Shown: positions 33,744-43,506, counted from the stretch's first letter. The stretch is DNA of 64,000 nt from Frigidibacter sp. (GCF_030695035.1 NZ_JAUYTT010000002.1:119645-183644), one strand, 5' to 3'. Numbers and translations are program-made. The notes: a model not told the origin generated them from the sequence alone.

Positions 33744-36245
33744 ATGAAAACCCATGTTCGTGCCCTGGTCGTCGGCGGCGGCGCCGTCGGAAACGGGATC
33801 GCCTATCACCTCGCCAAGGCCGGCTGGGACACGATGCTGCTGGAGCGGGACGAGCTGACCTCTGGCTCCACCTGGCACGCGGCGGGGCTGCTGCCGCTGT
33901 TCAACATGGGCTATGCCACCACCCACATCCACAAATACAGCGTCGATTTCTACAAGACGCTGGAGGCGGAAACCGGGCTCAATGCCGGCTTCGCGGTGGT
34001 CGGCAACCTGCGCATGGCGCAGACCGATGCGCGGATGGATGAATACATGCTGTATTCCTCGGTTGCCGAAACCGCCGATGTCTATCACGAATTCCTGACC
34101 CCCGCGCAGATCAAGGAGCGCTGGCCGCTGGTGCGGACCGAAGACCTGAAGGGCGCCCTCTTCCACCCGCAGGACGGCTACATCAACCCCGCCGACGTGA
34201 CGCAGGCCATGGCCAAGGGCGCGCGCCAGCACGGGGCCGAGATCGTGCGGCGGATGCAGGTCGACAGCTATGAATGGACCGGGTCCGAGTGGATCGTGCG
34301 CGGCCACAAGATGGTGGAAAAGGGCGGGATGCTGGTCGCGTCCGAGGAAGCCTTCGAGATCCGGGCCGAGCATGTGGTGACAGCGACGGGAAACCACGCG
34401 CAGCGCACCGCACGGCTCTTGGGGCTGAAGATCCCCGCGATCCCGGTGGAACACCAGTATATCGTCACCGAACCCGACCCGATGCTGGCCGCCTGGCGCA
34501 AGGCCGGCAATGCCGAGCATCCGGTGCTGCGCGATGCCGATGCCAAATGGTATGTGCGCGAAGAACGCGGCGGATGGATCCTCGGCCCCTATGAGCGCAA
34601 TGCCCCGGCCCGCTTCCTCTACGATGTTCCGGAGAGCTTCCGCGCCGACCTCTTCCCGCTGGATCTGGAGCGGATCGAGGAGGAATACATGAGCATGATC
34701 CACCGGATTCCCTCGTCGGAAACCGTGGGTCTGAAGGACGATTTCAACGGCCCGATCTGCTACACCCCCGATGGCAACCCGCTGGTCGGCCCGGCGCCGG
34801 GCCTGCGCAACATGTGGCTGGCCGAGGGGTTCAGCTTCGGCATCACCGCGGCAGGCGGCACCGGCCATTACCTCGCCCAGCTGATGACGGAAGGCGAGGC
34901 CGAGATCGACATGGCCAGCCTCGACCCCAAGCGCTACGGCAGCTGGATGACGACCGAGTACGCGGCCCGCAAGAACGAGGAATGCTATGAGCATGTCTTC
35001 GTCCTGCATCACCCGGATGAAGAGCGCGAAGCCTGCCGCCCGCTGCGCACCGCGCCCGTCTATGACCGGCAAAAGGCGCTTGGCGCGCAGTTCGGCCAGG
35101 TGAACGGGTGGGAGCGGCCGAACTACTATGGCCCGCTCGATGCGCCCTCCAGCTTCGACCATGACTCCCGCAGCTTCCGCCGCGGGGCGTGGTGGGACTA
35201 TGCCAGGGCCGAGGCCGAGGCGCTGCGCGAGACCGCAGGCCTGATCGACGCGACCGCCTTCACCAAGCATCTGGTGCGCGGCCCGGGGGCTACGGCGTTC
35301 CTCGACCACTTCACCTGCAACAAGCTGCCCGCCATCGGCCGCATCAACCTGACCTATGCGTTGACGGCCACCGGGACCACGCGGACGGAATACACAATCG
35401 TCCGTTTGTCGGAAAATGAATACTATCTGGTCTCTGCCGGGGCCTGGACGGCCTATGATGCAGATTATCTGAAACAGGCGGCCGAGGATTTCATGGGCGC
35501 CGGCGGCGGCTACCTCGACATCCATGACGTCACCACGCAATGGGGCGTCTTCGCTCTCGCCGGCCCCAACTCCCGCGCGATCCTGAATGAGTTGGTGCGC
35601 GATGCGGTGCCCGAAACCGTGCTGTCCAACAAGCGCTTCCCCTGGCTGACCATGCGCAATATCGAGCTTGGCATGTGCCCTGTGCGCGCGATCCGCGTCG
35701 CCTATACCGGCGAGCTGGGATGGGAGCTGCACCACCCGATCGAGATGTCGGCCTATCTCTGGGACCAGCTGCAGACCGCCGGTGCCAAGCACGGCATGAA
35801 GCTGGTCGGTGCCCGCGCCCAGAACTGGTTGCGGCAGGAGAAATCCTATCGCGCCTTCGGCACCGAGCTTGGCCGCGACGCGACCCCGCTGGAGGCCGGG
35901 CTGGACCGCTTCGTGGACCTGTCCAAGGACTTCCACGGCAAGCAGGCAATGCTGGACACCGGCATCCGCAGCAAATGCGTAACGCTGCTGATCGACGGCC
36001 CCGCCGATTGCGACCCCTGGGGAAAAGAGGCGCTGCTGCATGACGGCACCAAGATCGGCCGCCTGACCTCGGGTGGCTGGTCGGTGGGTTTCGGCAAGCA
36101 GATCGGCATGGGCTATGTCCGCCCCGACCTTGCCGTCACCGGGCAGAAGCTGAAGGTGCGGATGCTGCGCGAGCTGTGGGATGCCGAGGTGGTGGAGGAT
36201 AGCCCGTTCGATCCGACCAACGCCCGCATCCGCCAGGACGGCTGA
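33744..36245 (+). CDS. GcvT-family FAD dehydrogenase (dimethylglycine/sarcosine dehydrogenase-like)
   Basis: This 833-residue two-part enzyme oxidatively demethylates N-methylated glycines and passes the methyl group to tetrahydrofolate. The N-terminal half has the FAD loop ALVVGGGAVGNGIAYHLA and the covalent-flavin His region SGSTWHAAGLLP. The C-terminal half is GcvT aminomethyltransferase-like (GVFALAGPNSRAIL, AYTGELGWELHHP, LEAGLDRFVDLSKDFHGK). ATG 33744 has a CAGGAG site. The exact substrate, dimethylglycine, sarcosine or an N-methylated osmolyte product, is not resolved. It ends at a strong hairpin. Confidence 0.9.
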   Translation: MKTHVRALVVGGGAVGNGIAYHLAKAGWDTMLLERDELTSGSTWHAAGLLPLFNMGYATTHIHKYSVDFYKTLEAETGLNAGFAVVGNLRMAQTDARMDEYMLYSSVAETADVYHEFLTPAQIKERWPLVRTEDLKGALFHPQDGYINPADVTQAMAKGARQHGAEIVRRMQVDSYEWTGSEWIVRGHKMVEKGGMLVASEEAFEIRAEHVVTATGNHAQRTARLLGLKIPAIPVEHQYIVTEPDPMLAAWRKAGNAEHPVLRDADAKWYVREERGGWILGPYERNAPARFLYDVPESFRADLFPLDLERIEEEYMSMIHRIPSSETVGLKDDFNGPICYTPDGNPLVGPAPGLRNMWLAEGFSFGITAAGGTGHYLAQLMTEGEAEIDMASLDPKRYGSWMTTEYAARKNEECYEHVFVLHHPDEEREACRPLRTAPVYDRQKALGAQFGQVNGWERPNYYGPLDAPSSFDHDSRSFRRGAWWDYARAEAEALRETAGLIDATAFTKHLVRGPGATAFLDHFTCNKLPAIGRINLTYALTATGTTRTEYTIVRLSENEYYLVSAGAWTAYDADYLKQAAEDFMGAGGGYLDIHDVTTQWGVFALAGPNSRAILNELVRDAVPETVLSNKRFPWLTMRNIELGMCPVRAIRVAYTGELGWELHHPIEMSAYLWDQLQTAGAKHGMKLVGARAQNWLRQEKSYRAFGTELGRDATPLEAGLDRFVDLSKDFHGKQAMLDTGIRSKCVTLLIDGPADCDPWGKEALLHDGTKIGRLTSGGWSVGFGKQIGMGYVRPDLAVTGQKLKVRMLRELWDAEVVEDSPFDPTNARIRQDG

Positions 36246-36274
36246 AGAGGCGCGAGCCCCGGACACCCCTGCAG

Positions 36275-36296
36275 AAGGGGGGCTTCGGCCCCCCTT
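36275..36296. terminator. UUCG-loop bidirectional terminator
   Basis: A perfect stem AAGGGGGGC/GCCCCCCTT closes on a TTCG tetraloop (36284-36287). It lies between the convergent GcvT-family gene and the GH25 gene, and its last bases include the first two bases of the GH25 stop codon complement (36295-36297). Confidence 0.8.
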
Positions 36297-37080
36297 ACTG
36301 ACTGCGCCGGGCCAGCCAGCGCGACCATTGCTGGCGCGAGCCGCCGAAGGCGTTCAGGTCCACCTCGCGGGAAACGCCGCGCGCGAGGCCGGTGCCGGTG
36401 TACTGCCAGAACGTCCAGTCATGCCCCGGATAGACCTGATCGGGGTGCCCGGCGACGGAGCGCAGCCAGAACTCCACCCCGTTCAGCCGCCACATCTCGT
36501 TCTCGCGGAAGAAATCCACCGTGGTGTAGACCACGGGCCGCGTGCCGTAATGCTGTGTGATGATCGCCATGAAGATCTGCGCCTCGGTGCGGATCCACTC
36601 GGGTGAGGGGCGGCCGGGGCAGTTGCGGGACCGCGTCCATTCCATATCCAGCACCGGGGGCAGGGCGCCCCGCTCGGCCGGGACGTTCTGGATGAACCAG
36701 GCCGCCTGCTCCTGCGCCGTGCGGCAGAAGTAGTAGAAGTGATAGGCGCCGCGCGGCAGGCCGGCGCGGCGTGCCCCCTCCCAGTTGGCGCGGAACATCG
36801 GGTCGGCCACGTCGCCGCCCTCGGTCGCCTTGATCCAGGCGAAGGACACCCCGCCCGAGGCGACGCCATACCAGTCGATATTGCCCTGCCAGCGCGATAC
36901 GTCGATGCCATGCACCTCATATCCCGCAGGGGTGCGGCCATACCAGGGATGCGGCGCGGCATCGCCGAATTGCGGCGGAATGCCCTGCGGATGCTGACCG
37001 CCCCCACAAGCCGCCACGATCGCCGCCACGGCGATGACCGCCAGCCCCCTGATCCATCCGCGCATCCGCTGCCCCTGCAT
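36295..37080 (-). CDS. GH25 muramidase-like lipoprotein
   Basis: This 261-residue protein has a lipoprotein signal (VAAIVAACGGG, lipidated Cys near residue 25) and a GH25 lysozyme domain: HGIDVSRWQGNIDW with the first catalytic Asp, FAWIKATEGGD, and DMEWTRS with the DxE pair. GH25 enzymes cut the beta-1,4 bond after N-acetylmuramic acid. The anchoring and the single catalytic domain suggest a role in cell-wall remodelling, or prey/phage-type lysis turned to the cell's own wall. Alternative starts five codons apart are possible. Confidence 0.92.
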   Translation of the reverse strand: MQGQRMRGWIRGLAVIAVAAIVAACGGGQHPQGIPPQFGDAAPHPWYGRTPAGYEVHGIDVSRWQGNIDWYGVASGGVSFAWIKATEGGDVADPMFRANWEGARRAGLPRGAYHFYYFCRTAQEQAAWFIQNVPAERGALPPVLDMEWTRSRNCPGRPSPEWIRTEAQIFMAIITQHYGTRPVVYTTVDFFRENEMWRLNGVEFWLRSVAGHPDQVYPGHDWTFWQYTGTGLARGVSREVDLNAFGGSRQQWSRWLARRSQ

Positions 37081-37185
37081 CCAGCCTGCGGGCCATTCGG
37101 CCGCGCCTCACTTTTTTGCGACTTTGCCGGAGGGGGGGCGAAATGTCACGGGGGCCAGGGCGGGGGCAACGGAAACGTGTCCGGT

Positions 37186-37533
37186 TTATACGGCTTTCGC
37201 GGCCGCCAGTTCATCCCAGCAGGCCAGCGCGTGCCCGGCATACATCATCGCGGGGCCACCGCCCATCTGCACGGCCATCGCCAGAACGTCGCCCAGTTCT
37301 TCCCGGGTCGCGCCTTCCTTCATCAGGGCATCGACATGCAGCACGATGCAAGGCTCGCAGCGCACGCCGACCGCGATTCCAAGCGCGATGAACTCCTTCT
37401 CCTTCATCCCCAGCACGCCGCCCTCTTTCACGCCCTTCGACAGGGCGCTGAAACCACGCGCCGTTTCGGGAATCGCCTTGTAGAGCGTGCGCAGCTCGTC
37501 GCGCATCGTGTCGATCTTGGTCTGGTAGTCCAT
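37186..37533 (-). CDS. Carboxymuconolactone decarboxylase / AhpD-like protein
   Basis: This 115-residue all-helical protein has the AhpD-like redox motif RCEPCIVLHVDAL (CxxC followed by His) near residues 70-83. The MKEGATREELGDVLAMAVQMGGG segment is typical of the CMD family. Members with CxxC often act as alkylhydroperoxidase-like reductases. ATG 37533 has an AGGAG site and replaces an upstream in-frame start. It lies 92 bases downstream of the FAD dehydrogenase on the same strand. Confidence 0.9.
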   Translation of the reverse strand: MDYQTKIDTMRDELRTLYKAIPETARGFSALSKGVKEGGVLGMKEKEFIALGIAVGVRCEPCIVLHVDALMKEGATREELGDVLAMAVQMGGGPAMMYAGHALACWDELAAAKAV

Positions 37534-37625
37534 GTCCGTCTCCTGCTTGCGTGCCCAGGACACTTGGCATGGACGACGGACCCGCACCTTGATGCGGGTC
37601 AACTCATGCGGCGTTCTGAATGCGT

Positions 37626-38702
37626 TCAGCCGAACCGAGCGGGCGACAGCGCCGAGACGGTGGCCGCATCGACCGCGGGCGCGCGTCCGGCGATCAGATC
37701 CGCGGCCAACTGGCTGGCAGCAGGGCTGGTCTGGAAGCCATAGCCGCCTTGCCCCGCCAGCCAGAAGAAATCCGGCACGACCGAATCCGGCCCGATCACC
37801 AGCACCCGGTCGGGCGCGAAAGTGCGCAGGCCGGCCCAGTTGGAGATCATGCGGGTCACCGGCTCTGTCACCATCTCCTCATAGCGCGCCAGCCCCTCGG
37901 CCAGCACCATGTCATCGGCCCAGGCATCGTGAGCCTCCATCGGGTGCTCCTCGGCCGGCGAGACGATCAGCGCCCCGGCATCTGGCTTGCAATACCAGCC
38001 TTCGCCGGCACCAAAGATCATCGGCCAGCGCGTGAGATCATGCCCGCCCGGCGCCGGGATCCGCGCCATGGACCGGCGGTTGGGCTGGAACTTCAGGGGC
38101 CGCACCCCCGCCATCTGAGCCACGCCGTCCACCCAGGCCCCGGCGGCATTCACCAGCATCCGCCCGGAATGGCTGCCCGCGGCGCTGGTGACGGTCCAGC
38201 CGCCGGCATCCCGCGCAATGCCCGTCACCCGCGCGCCGGTGACGATGCTGGCCCCATTCCCCCGCGCCTCGCGCAGGAAGTTCTGGATCAGCAGGTCGGT
38301 GTCGATATCCTCGGCATGGGTCGCATAGCCGGCCAGCGCCACGGCCTCCGGGTTGAGGATCGGCACCATCCCCCGCGCCTCCTCCACGGTGATCTGGTCC
38401 AGCGCCATGTCGGCGATGTCCTCGGCGAAGGCCTCCGCCTCGCTCTGCCGCGCCACGATCATCATGCCGCGTGGGCTCAGCACGCCGCCGTTTGCGTGGC
38501 GGTGATGCTCCTCGCTGGCGAGGCTCAGCTCCACCACCGGCGCCAGCCCATAGCGCGGCTCGAACAGCGCGGCCGAGCGGCCCGAGGCGTGGTAGCCAAG
38601 CGCCGGTTCCGCCTCCAGCAGGGTGACGCGACCCAGATGCGACAGCCGCGCCGCCGCCGAGATGCCGGCGATGCCGCCGCCGATGATCACGAAATCCTGC
38701 AT
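37626..38702 (-). CDS. FAD-dependent D-amino acid dehydrogenase-like protein (DauA-like)
   Basis: This 358-residue DAO-fold flavoprotein begins with QDFVIIGGGIAGISAAARL, followed by GYHASGRSAALFEPRYG and LSPRGMMIVA. These segments closely resemble D-arginine dehydrogenase DauA of Pseudomonas, which oxidises basic D-amino acids. It ends with FFWLAGQGGYGFQTSPAASQ, the usual FAD-closing segment. ATG 38702 was used. It follows the BMP binding-protein gene after a strong hairpin, so it is probably a separate unit. The substrate is inferred. Confidence 0.87.
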   Translation of the reverse strand: MQDFVIIGGGIAGISAAARLSHLGRVTLLEAEPALGYHASGRSAALFEPRYGLAPVVELSLASEEHHRHANGGVLSPRGMMIVARQSEAEAFAEDIADMALDQITVEEARGMVPILNPEAVALAGYATHAEDIDTDLLIQNFLREARGNGASIVTGARVTGIARDAGGWTVTSAAGSHSGRMLVNAAGAWVDGVAQMAGVRPLKFQPNRRSMARIPAPGGHDLTRWPMIFGAGEGWYCKPDAGALIVSPAEEHPMEAHDAWADDMVLAEGLARYEEMVTEPVTRMISNWAGLRTFAPDRVLVIGPDSVVPDFFWLAGQGGYGFQTSPAASQLAADLIAGRAPAVDAATVSALSPARFG

Positions 38703-38735
38703 GCCCGTCTCCCAAGCCGTTGCCGTCAGAACGCA

Positions 38736-38761
38736 AGAGGGGGGCACGATTGCCCCCCTCT
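38736..38761 (-). terminator. Terminator-like hairpin after the xdh/BMP operon
   Basis: An 11-pair perfect stem AGAGGGGGGCA/TGCCCCCCTCT with a four-base loop (38747-38750) lies 20 bases beyond the BMP stop codon. The T-run is weak, so termination efficiency is uncertain. Confidence 0.65.
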
Positions 38762-38781
38762 GCCGTGTCAGGGTGCCGCGC

Positions 38782-39864
38782 TTACTGCGGGATGTCGCCC
38801 TTGATGCCTTCGACATAGAAGTTCATGCCAGCCAGCGTGCCATCATCGGCCACTTCGCCCTCGGCCAGCCAGGCAGACCCGTCCTGCTTGTTCAGCGGGC
38901 CGGTGAAGGGGTGGTAGGACTTGTCGCCAATGGCGGCGGCCAGCGCCTCGGCTTCGGCCTTCACTTCGGCCGGCACCGCATCGGTGATCTCGCCGATCAC
39001 CACTTCGCCCTCACCGATCCCGCCCCAGGTGTCGGTCGAGGTCCATGTGCCATCCAGCGCCTCTTGCACGCGCTTGATGTAATAGGGCGACCAGTCGTCG
39101 ATGATCGACGAAACGCGCGGGCTCGGCGCGAAGTCGAGCATGTCGGACGCTTGCCCGAAGCCGATCACGCCTTCGGTCTTGGCAGCTTCGGCCAGCGGCG
39201 CGGTAGAGTCGGTATGCGCGAGGATCACGTCCACGCCCTGCTCGATCAGCGCCTTGGCGGCATCGGCCTCTTTCGCCGGGTCGAACCAGGTATAGGCCCA
39301 GACCACGCTGATCTCGACATCGGGGTTCACCTTCTGGGCGTGGATGAAGGTGGCGTTGATGCCCTGGATGACCTCGGGGATCGGGAAAGACCCGATATAG
39401 CCGATCTTGTTCGATTTGGTCATGTGGCCGGCGATGGTGCCCATCACGGCGCGGCCTTCATAGAAGCGGGCATTGTAGGTGGCGACGTTGTCGGCGCGCT
39501 TGTAGCCGGTCGCATGTTCGAATTTCACATCCGGGAACTTGGCCGCCACGTTGATCGTCGGATCCATGTAACCGAACGAGGTGGTGAAGATCAGGTCTGC
39601 GCCCTGCATCGCCATCTGCGTCAGCGCGCGTTCGGCATCGGCGCCTTCGGGCACGCTTTCCAGATAGACGGTCTCGATCTTGTCGCCAAATTCCTCTTCG
39701 ATGGCCAGACGGCCCTGGTCATGCTGGTAGGACCAGCCGAGGTCGCCGATCGGGCCGACATAGATGAAGCCCACCTTCAGCGGGTCTTGCGCCAGCGCCG
39801 GACCGGCCAGCGATACGGCGACCAGCGCGGCGGCGCTGGATTTGAGCAGGGTTCTGCGTTGCAT
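38782..39864 (-). CDS. BMP family ABC transporter substrate-binding protein (purine operon)
   Basis: This 360-residue periplasmic protein has a twin-Arg-like start QRRTLLKSSAAALVA and a signal ending GPALA (about residue 25). The mature domain is a BMP fold: KVGFIYVGPIGDLGWSYQHD, FTTSFGYMDPTINVAAKFPD and KIGYIGSFPIPEVIQGI. It ends the operon that starts with xanthine dehydrogenase, so a purine base or nucleoside is the probable ligand. This form, with GWSYQHDQGR, is the branch often found next to xdh or adenine/guanine genes. It differs from the paralogue at 0.5-1.5 kb. Confidence 0.93.
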   Translation of the reverse strand: MQRRTLLKSSAAALVAVSLAGPALAQDPLKVGFIYVGPIGDLGWSYQHDQGRLAIEEEFGDKIETVYLESVPEGADAERALTQMAMQGADLIFTTSFGYMDPTINVAAKFPDVKFEHATGYKRADNVATYNARFYEGRAVMGTIAGHMTKSNKIGYIGSFPIPEVIQGINATFIHAQKVNPDVEISVVWAYTWFDPAKEADAAKALIEQGVDVILAHTDSTAPLAEAAKTEGVIGFGQASDMLDFAPSPRVSSIIDDWSPYYIKRVQEALDGTWTSTDTWGGIGEGEVVIGEITDAVPAEVKAEAEALAAAIGDKSYHPFTGPLNKQDGSAWLAEGEVADDGTLAGMNFYVEGIKGDIPQ

Positions 39865-39930
39865 GTTCGGGGTGCTCCCTTGAGGTGTCATCGGTGATGC
39901 GGGGCCGCCCGGTGGGGCGGCGGTGAAGGA

Positions 39931-40860
39931 TTAGCTCGAGGCATGGAAGACCCGACCCAGCGAGGCCGGGGCGTTCTGCGCCGCGCGGCGACGGTCGGCC
40001 GAAATCAGCACCAGCACAAGGATGGTGATCAGGTAGGGCGCCATCGACAGGTATTGCACCGGGATCGCCACCCCCGCCGCTTGCAGGTTCAGCTGCAGCA
40101 CCGTGACCCCGCCAAAGAGGTAGGCCCCCGCCAGCACCCGCCAAGGCCGCCAGCTGGCGAAGACAACGATGGCCAGCGCGATCCAGCCGGCGCCAGCGGT
40201 CATGCCTTCCGTCCATTGCGGCACGCGCACAAGGCTCAGGTAAGCGCCGCCAAGCCCCGCACAGGCCCCGCCAAAGGCAATCGCCAGCACGCGCAGCCGC
40301 ACCACCTTGTAGCCAAGCGCATGGGCGGCATCATGGCTCTCGCCCACCGCGCGCAGCACGAGGCCCGCGCGGGTGAACTTCAGGAAGGCCCAAACCGCCG
40401 CGATGATCAGGATCGACACATAGACCATCGGGTCATGGCGCAGCAGCATCGGCCCGATCACCGGAATATCCGACAGCGGCCCGAAATCCATCTTCGGCGT
40501 CGGCGGCGGGCGCACGCCCGTGTAGCCCTGCCCGATCAGCGCCGAAAACCCGATGCCGAACAGCGTGAGGGCAAGCCCCGTCGCCACCTGATTGGACAGC
40601 AGCACCTGCGTCAGGAAGGCAAAGATCAGCGACAGCGCCGCGCCCGCCAGCGCCGCCCCGAGGAACCCCATCAGCGGCGAGCCGGTCTCCACCGCCATGG
40701 CAAAGCCCGCAATGGCGCCGACGATCATCATGCCTTCCACGCCAAGGTTCAGCACCCCGGCCTTTTCCGTCACCAGCTCGCCAATCGCCGCCAGCAGGAT
40801 CGGGGTCGAGGCGACCATCAGCGAGGCGATCAGCAGGATCGGGTCGATGGAGCCCATCAT
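39931..40860 (-). CDS. BMP-type ABC transporter permease (second subunit)
   Basis: This 309-residue BPD_transp_2 permease has MVASTPILLAAIGELVTEKA, NLGVEGMMIVGAIAGFAMAV and the VGESHDAAHALGYKVVRLR coupling loop. These are typical of the YufQ/NupC-like nucleoside permeases related to RbsC. About eight hydrophobic segments are present. The start overlaps the upstream permease stop by four bases. It works with the other permease and the double ATPase. Confidence 0.93.
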   Translation of the reverse strand: MMGSIDPILLIASLMVASTPILLAAIGELVTEKAGVLNLGVEGMMIVGAIAGFAMAVETGSPLMGFLGAALAGAALSLIFAFLTQVLLSNQVATGLALTLFGIGFSALIGQGYTGVRPPPTPKMDFGPLSDIPVIGPMLLRHDPMVYVSILIIAAVWAFLKFTRAGLVLRAVGESHDAAHALGYKVVRLRVLAIAFGGACAGLGGAYLSLVRVPQWTEGMTAGAGWIALAIVVFASWRPWRVLAGAYLFGGVTVLQLNLQAAGVAIPVQYLSMAPYLITILVLVLISADRRRAAQNAPASLGRVFHASS

Positions 40861-41939
40861 GCGCGCGCCCTCCCTGCCAGACGAATGCGGAAATTCGCCA
40901 GCACGTCAAAGGCCAGCAGGAAGAACAGCAGCATCCCCTGGAACGCCTGCACCGCCGCGGAGGGCAGGTTCAGCGTCAACTGCGCCAGCTCGCCGCCAAT
41001 ATAGGTCAGCGCCATCAGCAGTCCCGCCAGCAAAATGCCCACCGGATGCAGCCGGCCCAGAAACGCCACGATGATCGCCGTGAACCCGTAGCCCGAGGCG
41101 AAATCGGTCGTGATCTGCCCCGCAGGCCCCGTCACCTCGAAGAGGCCCGCCAGACCCGCCAGCGCGCCAGAGGTGCCAAGGCAGACAGAGGTCAGCAGCG
41201 CCGGGCTGACACCCGCAAACCGCGCCGCCCGCGGCGCCTCGCCTGCCACGCGGATATGGAAGCCCAGGATATGCCGCGACAGCAGCACATAGGCCGCCAC
41301 CACCGCCCCAAGCGCGGCAACCCCGCCCCAATGCATCCCGGTCCCGGCGATCAGCTCACCGTTGAACGCGGCCGGGTAGTGCTGGAAATTTCGGCTGCCC
41401 GGAAAGCCCATGCCTTCGGGGTTCTTCAGCATCCCGAAGGACGCGGCCGACATGATGTGCTGCGCCACATAGACCAGCATCAGCGACACCAGAATCTCGC
41501 TGGTGCCAAAGCGCAGCTTCAGCACCGCCGGGATCATCGCCCAGAGGAACCCGCCAAACGCGCCCATCACCACCATCGCCGGGAACAGCAGCACACTATC
41601 GGTCGGGTAGAAGGCCAGCCCCGTCGCCGCGCCGAACAGCGCGCCCATCATGTACTGCCCCTCGGCCCCGATGTTCCAGACCTGCGCCTTGAAGCCAAGG
41701 CTCAGGCCGATGGCGATCAGGATCAGCGGGCCCGCCTTCACCAGCAGCTGCGGGCGTGAATAGCTGGCGAACTCGCCGAACAGCGGGTCCCAGAAGATGG
41801 TGCGGATCGCCTCGACCGGATCCTTGCCAAGCGCCGCGAACAGCAGCCCGCCCGCGATCATCGTGGCGATCACCGCCAGCACCGGCGTCGCCGCCGTCCA
41901 CAGCCGCGAGGGGGCAGGGCGCCGCTCAAGCTTCAGCAT
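40857..41939 (-). CDS. BMP-type ABC transporter permease (first subunit)
   Basis: This 360-residue permease of the YufP type shows GPLILIAIGLSLGFKAQVWN, NIGAEGQYMMGALFGAATG, a coupling segment (RVAGEAPRAARFAGVSPALL) and GYGFTAIIVAFLGRLHPVG. ATG 41939 lies 13 bases inside the end of the ATPase gene and was preferred to upstream in-frame starts. Together with the next permease it forms the membrane channel of the purine importer. Confidence 0.93.
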   Translation of the reverse strand: MLKLERRPAPSRLWTAATPVLAVIATMIAGGLLFAALGKDPVEAIRTIFWDPLFGEFASYSRPQLLVKAGPLILIAIGLSLGFKAQVWNIGAEGQYMMGALFGAATGLAFYPTDSVLLFPAMVVMGAFGGFLWAMIPAVLKLRFGTSEILVSLMLVYVAQHIMSAASFGMLKNPEGMGFPGSRNFQHYPAAFNGELIAGTGMHWGGVAALGAVVAAYVLLSRHILGFHIRVAGEAPRAARFAGVSPALLTSVCLGTSGALAGLAGLFEVTGPAGQITTDFASGYGFTAIIVAFLGRLHPVGILLAGLLMALTYIGGELAQLTLNLPSAAVQAFQGMLLFFLLAFDVLANFRIRLAGRARA

Positions 41940-43506
41940 CGGCGGCCTCCGCATGCAGCAGATGCGCCGCGCCAATCTCGGGCACATGCATCCCGTGCGC
42001 GCCGCCCATCATCAGCCCGATCTCCTCCATCGTCAGCCCCTGCACCGGGCGCGGCACCGACAGCCGCCCCTCGTTCAGCGCGGCAAAACGGTCGGCGATC
42101 TCCATCAGCTCGTCCAGATCCTGGCTGATCACCACCACCGCAGCCCCCGCCGCCGCCCGGTCCAGGATCACCTGCCGGATCGCGGCCGCGGCCGAGGCAT
42201 CGACGCCCCAGGTCGGCTGGTTGATGACGATCACGGCCGGCTCCTGGCTCAGCTCGCGCCCGATCACGAATTTCTGCAGGTTCCCGCCCGACAGCGCCCG
42301 CGCCGCGACATGGGTGCCGGGGGTGCGCACGTCGTAGTCCCTGACCACGCCTTCGGCAAAGGCCCGAGTGGCAGCCCAGTCGATGAAGCCGCGCCTGACC
42401 AGCCCCATGCGGATGGCGCCCGACAGCAGGGCATTCTCCACCAGACTCATCCCCGGCGCGGCGGCATGGCCCAGCCTCTCCTCGGGCGCGACCACAAAGC
42501 CCGCCCGCCGCCGGTCATTCGGGCCCTTGTCGCCCAGATCCACCCCTGCCGCCCGCACCATGCCGGGTGCCGACTTCAGTTCCCCCGACAGCGCCAGCAG
42601 CAATTCGTCCTGCCCGTTGCCGGCGACCCCGGCGATCCCCAGAACCTCGCCCCGCGCCACCGCAAAGCCCACATTCTTCAGCGAGGTGCCGAACGGCATG
42701 GGGGAGGCGACCGACAGTCCCGTCACTTCCAGCGCCGGCGCGCCCGCCCAATCGGTGCGCGGCGCCCGCGCCGGCGGGGTCAGCGCCGTGCCCACCATCA
42801 TCTCGGCCAGATCGCGCGCCGAAACCTCGCGCGGCGTGCAGGTGGCCACCACCTTGCCCCGCCGCAGGATCGTGGCGCTGTCGCACAGGCTGCGGATCTC
42901 CTCCAGCTTGTGGCTGATATAAAGGATCGCGGTGCCCTCGGCCGACAGCTGCCGCAGCGTGGCGAACAGGATCTCCACCTCCTGCGGGGTCAGCACCGAT
43001 GTCGGCTCGTCCATGATCAAGAGCTTGGGGTCCTGCAGCAGGCAGCGGATGATCTCGACCCGCTGCCGCTCCCCGGCCGACAGGTCGCCCACCAGCCGCG
43101 AAGGGTCCAGCGGCAGCCCGTAAGCCTCGCTGACCGCGCGGATCTTCGCGCTCAGCTCGCGCTGCCGCGGCGGCGTCTCCATCCCAAGCGCGACGTTTTC
43201 CGCAACGTTCAGCGCCTCGAACAGCGAGAAATGCTGAAACACCATCGCCACGCCCGCGGCCCGTGCGGCGCGCGGCTCGGATGGCGCATAAACCTCGCCC
43301 CGCATCCGCATCTCGCCCGCATCGGGCCGCACCAGCCCGTAGATCGCCTTCACCAGCGTGGATTTCCCCGCGCCATTCTCGCCCAGCAAGGCATGAACCT
43401 CGCCCGGTGCCACCGAAAACGACACGTCGCTATTGGCGATGACGCCCGGATAGGCCTTGGTCAGGCCCCGGATCGTCAGAAGTTGTGCCGTCTCGGTCCC
43501 CGTCAC
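41926..43506 (-). CDS. BMP-type ABC transporter, double ATP-binding protein
   Basis: This 526-residue ATPase carries two ABC cassettes, as in YufO/RbsA-like importers. The first has Walker A GENGAGKST (near residue 42), the signature LSAGERQRVEI and Walker B LLIMDEPTSVL. The second is degenerate, with GVAGNGQDELL in the Walker A position, LSGGNLQKFVI, and VIVINQPTWGVD instead of a normal Walker B. Degenerate second sites are usual in this family. The GTG at 43506 overlaps the xdhC stop (TAGTG), so the importer is translated as part of the xanthine dehydrogenase operon. Confidence 0.94.
   Translation of the reverse strand: MTGTETAQLLTIRGLTKAYPGVIANSDVSFSVAPGEVHALLGENGAGKSTLVKAIYGLVRPDAGEMRMRGEVYAPSEPRAARAAGVAMVFQHFSLFEALNVAENVALGMETPPRQRELSAKIRAVSEAYGLPLDPSRLVGDLSAGERQRVEIIRCLLQDPKLLIMDEPTSVLTPQEVEILFATLRQLSAEGTAILYISHKLEEIRSLCDSATILRRGKVVATCTPREVSARDLAEMMVGTALTPPARAPRTDWAGAPALEVTGLSVASPMPFGTSLKNVGFAVARGEVLGIAGVAGNGQDELLLALSGELKSAPGMVRAAGVDLGDKGPNDRRRAGFVVAPEERLGHAAAPGMSLVENALLSGAIRMGLVRRGFIDWAATRAFAEGVVRDYDVRTPGTHVAARALSGGNLQKFVIGRELSQEPAVIVINQPTWGVDASAAAAIRQVILDRAAAGAAVVVISQDLDELMEIADRFAALNEGRLSVPRPVQGLTMEEIGLMMGGAHGMHVPEIGAAHLLHAEAADAEA

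Noticed and set aside
33573..36266. An 897-codon open frame antisense to the GcvT-family dehydrogenase
   Set aside because: No recognisable motif, composition typical of antisense frames, and it fully overlaps a well-conserved enzyme.
41926..43506. Damaged second ATPase site in the importer ATPase as a sign of a pseudogene
   Set aside because: A degenerate second cassette is normal in YufO/RbsA-type double ATPases, and the frame is intact.
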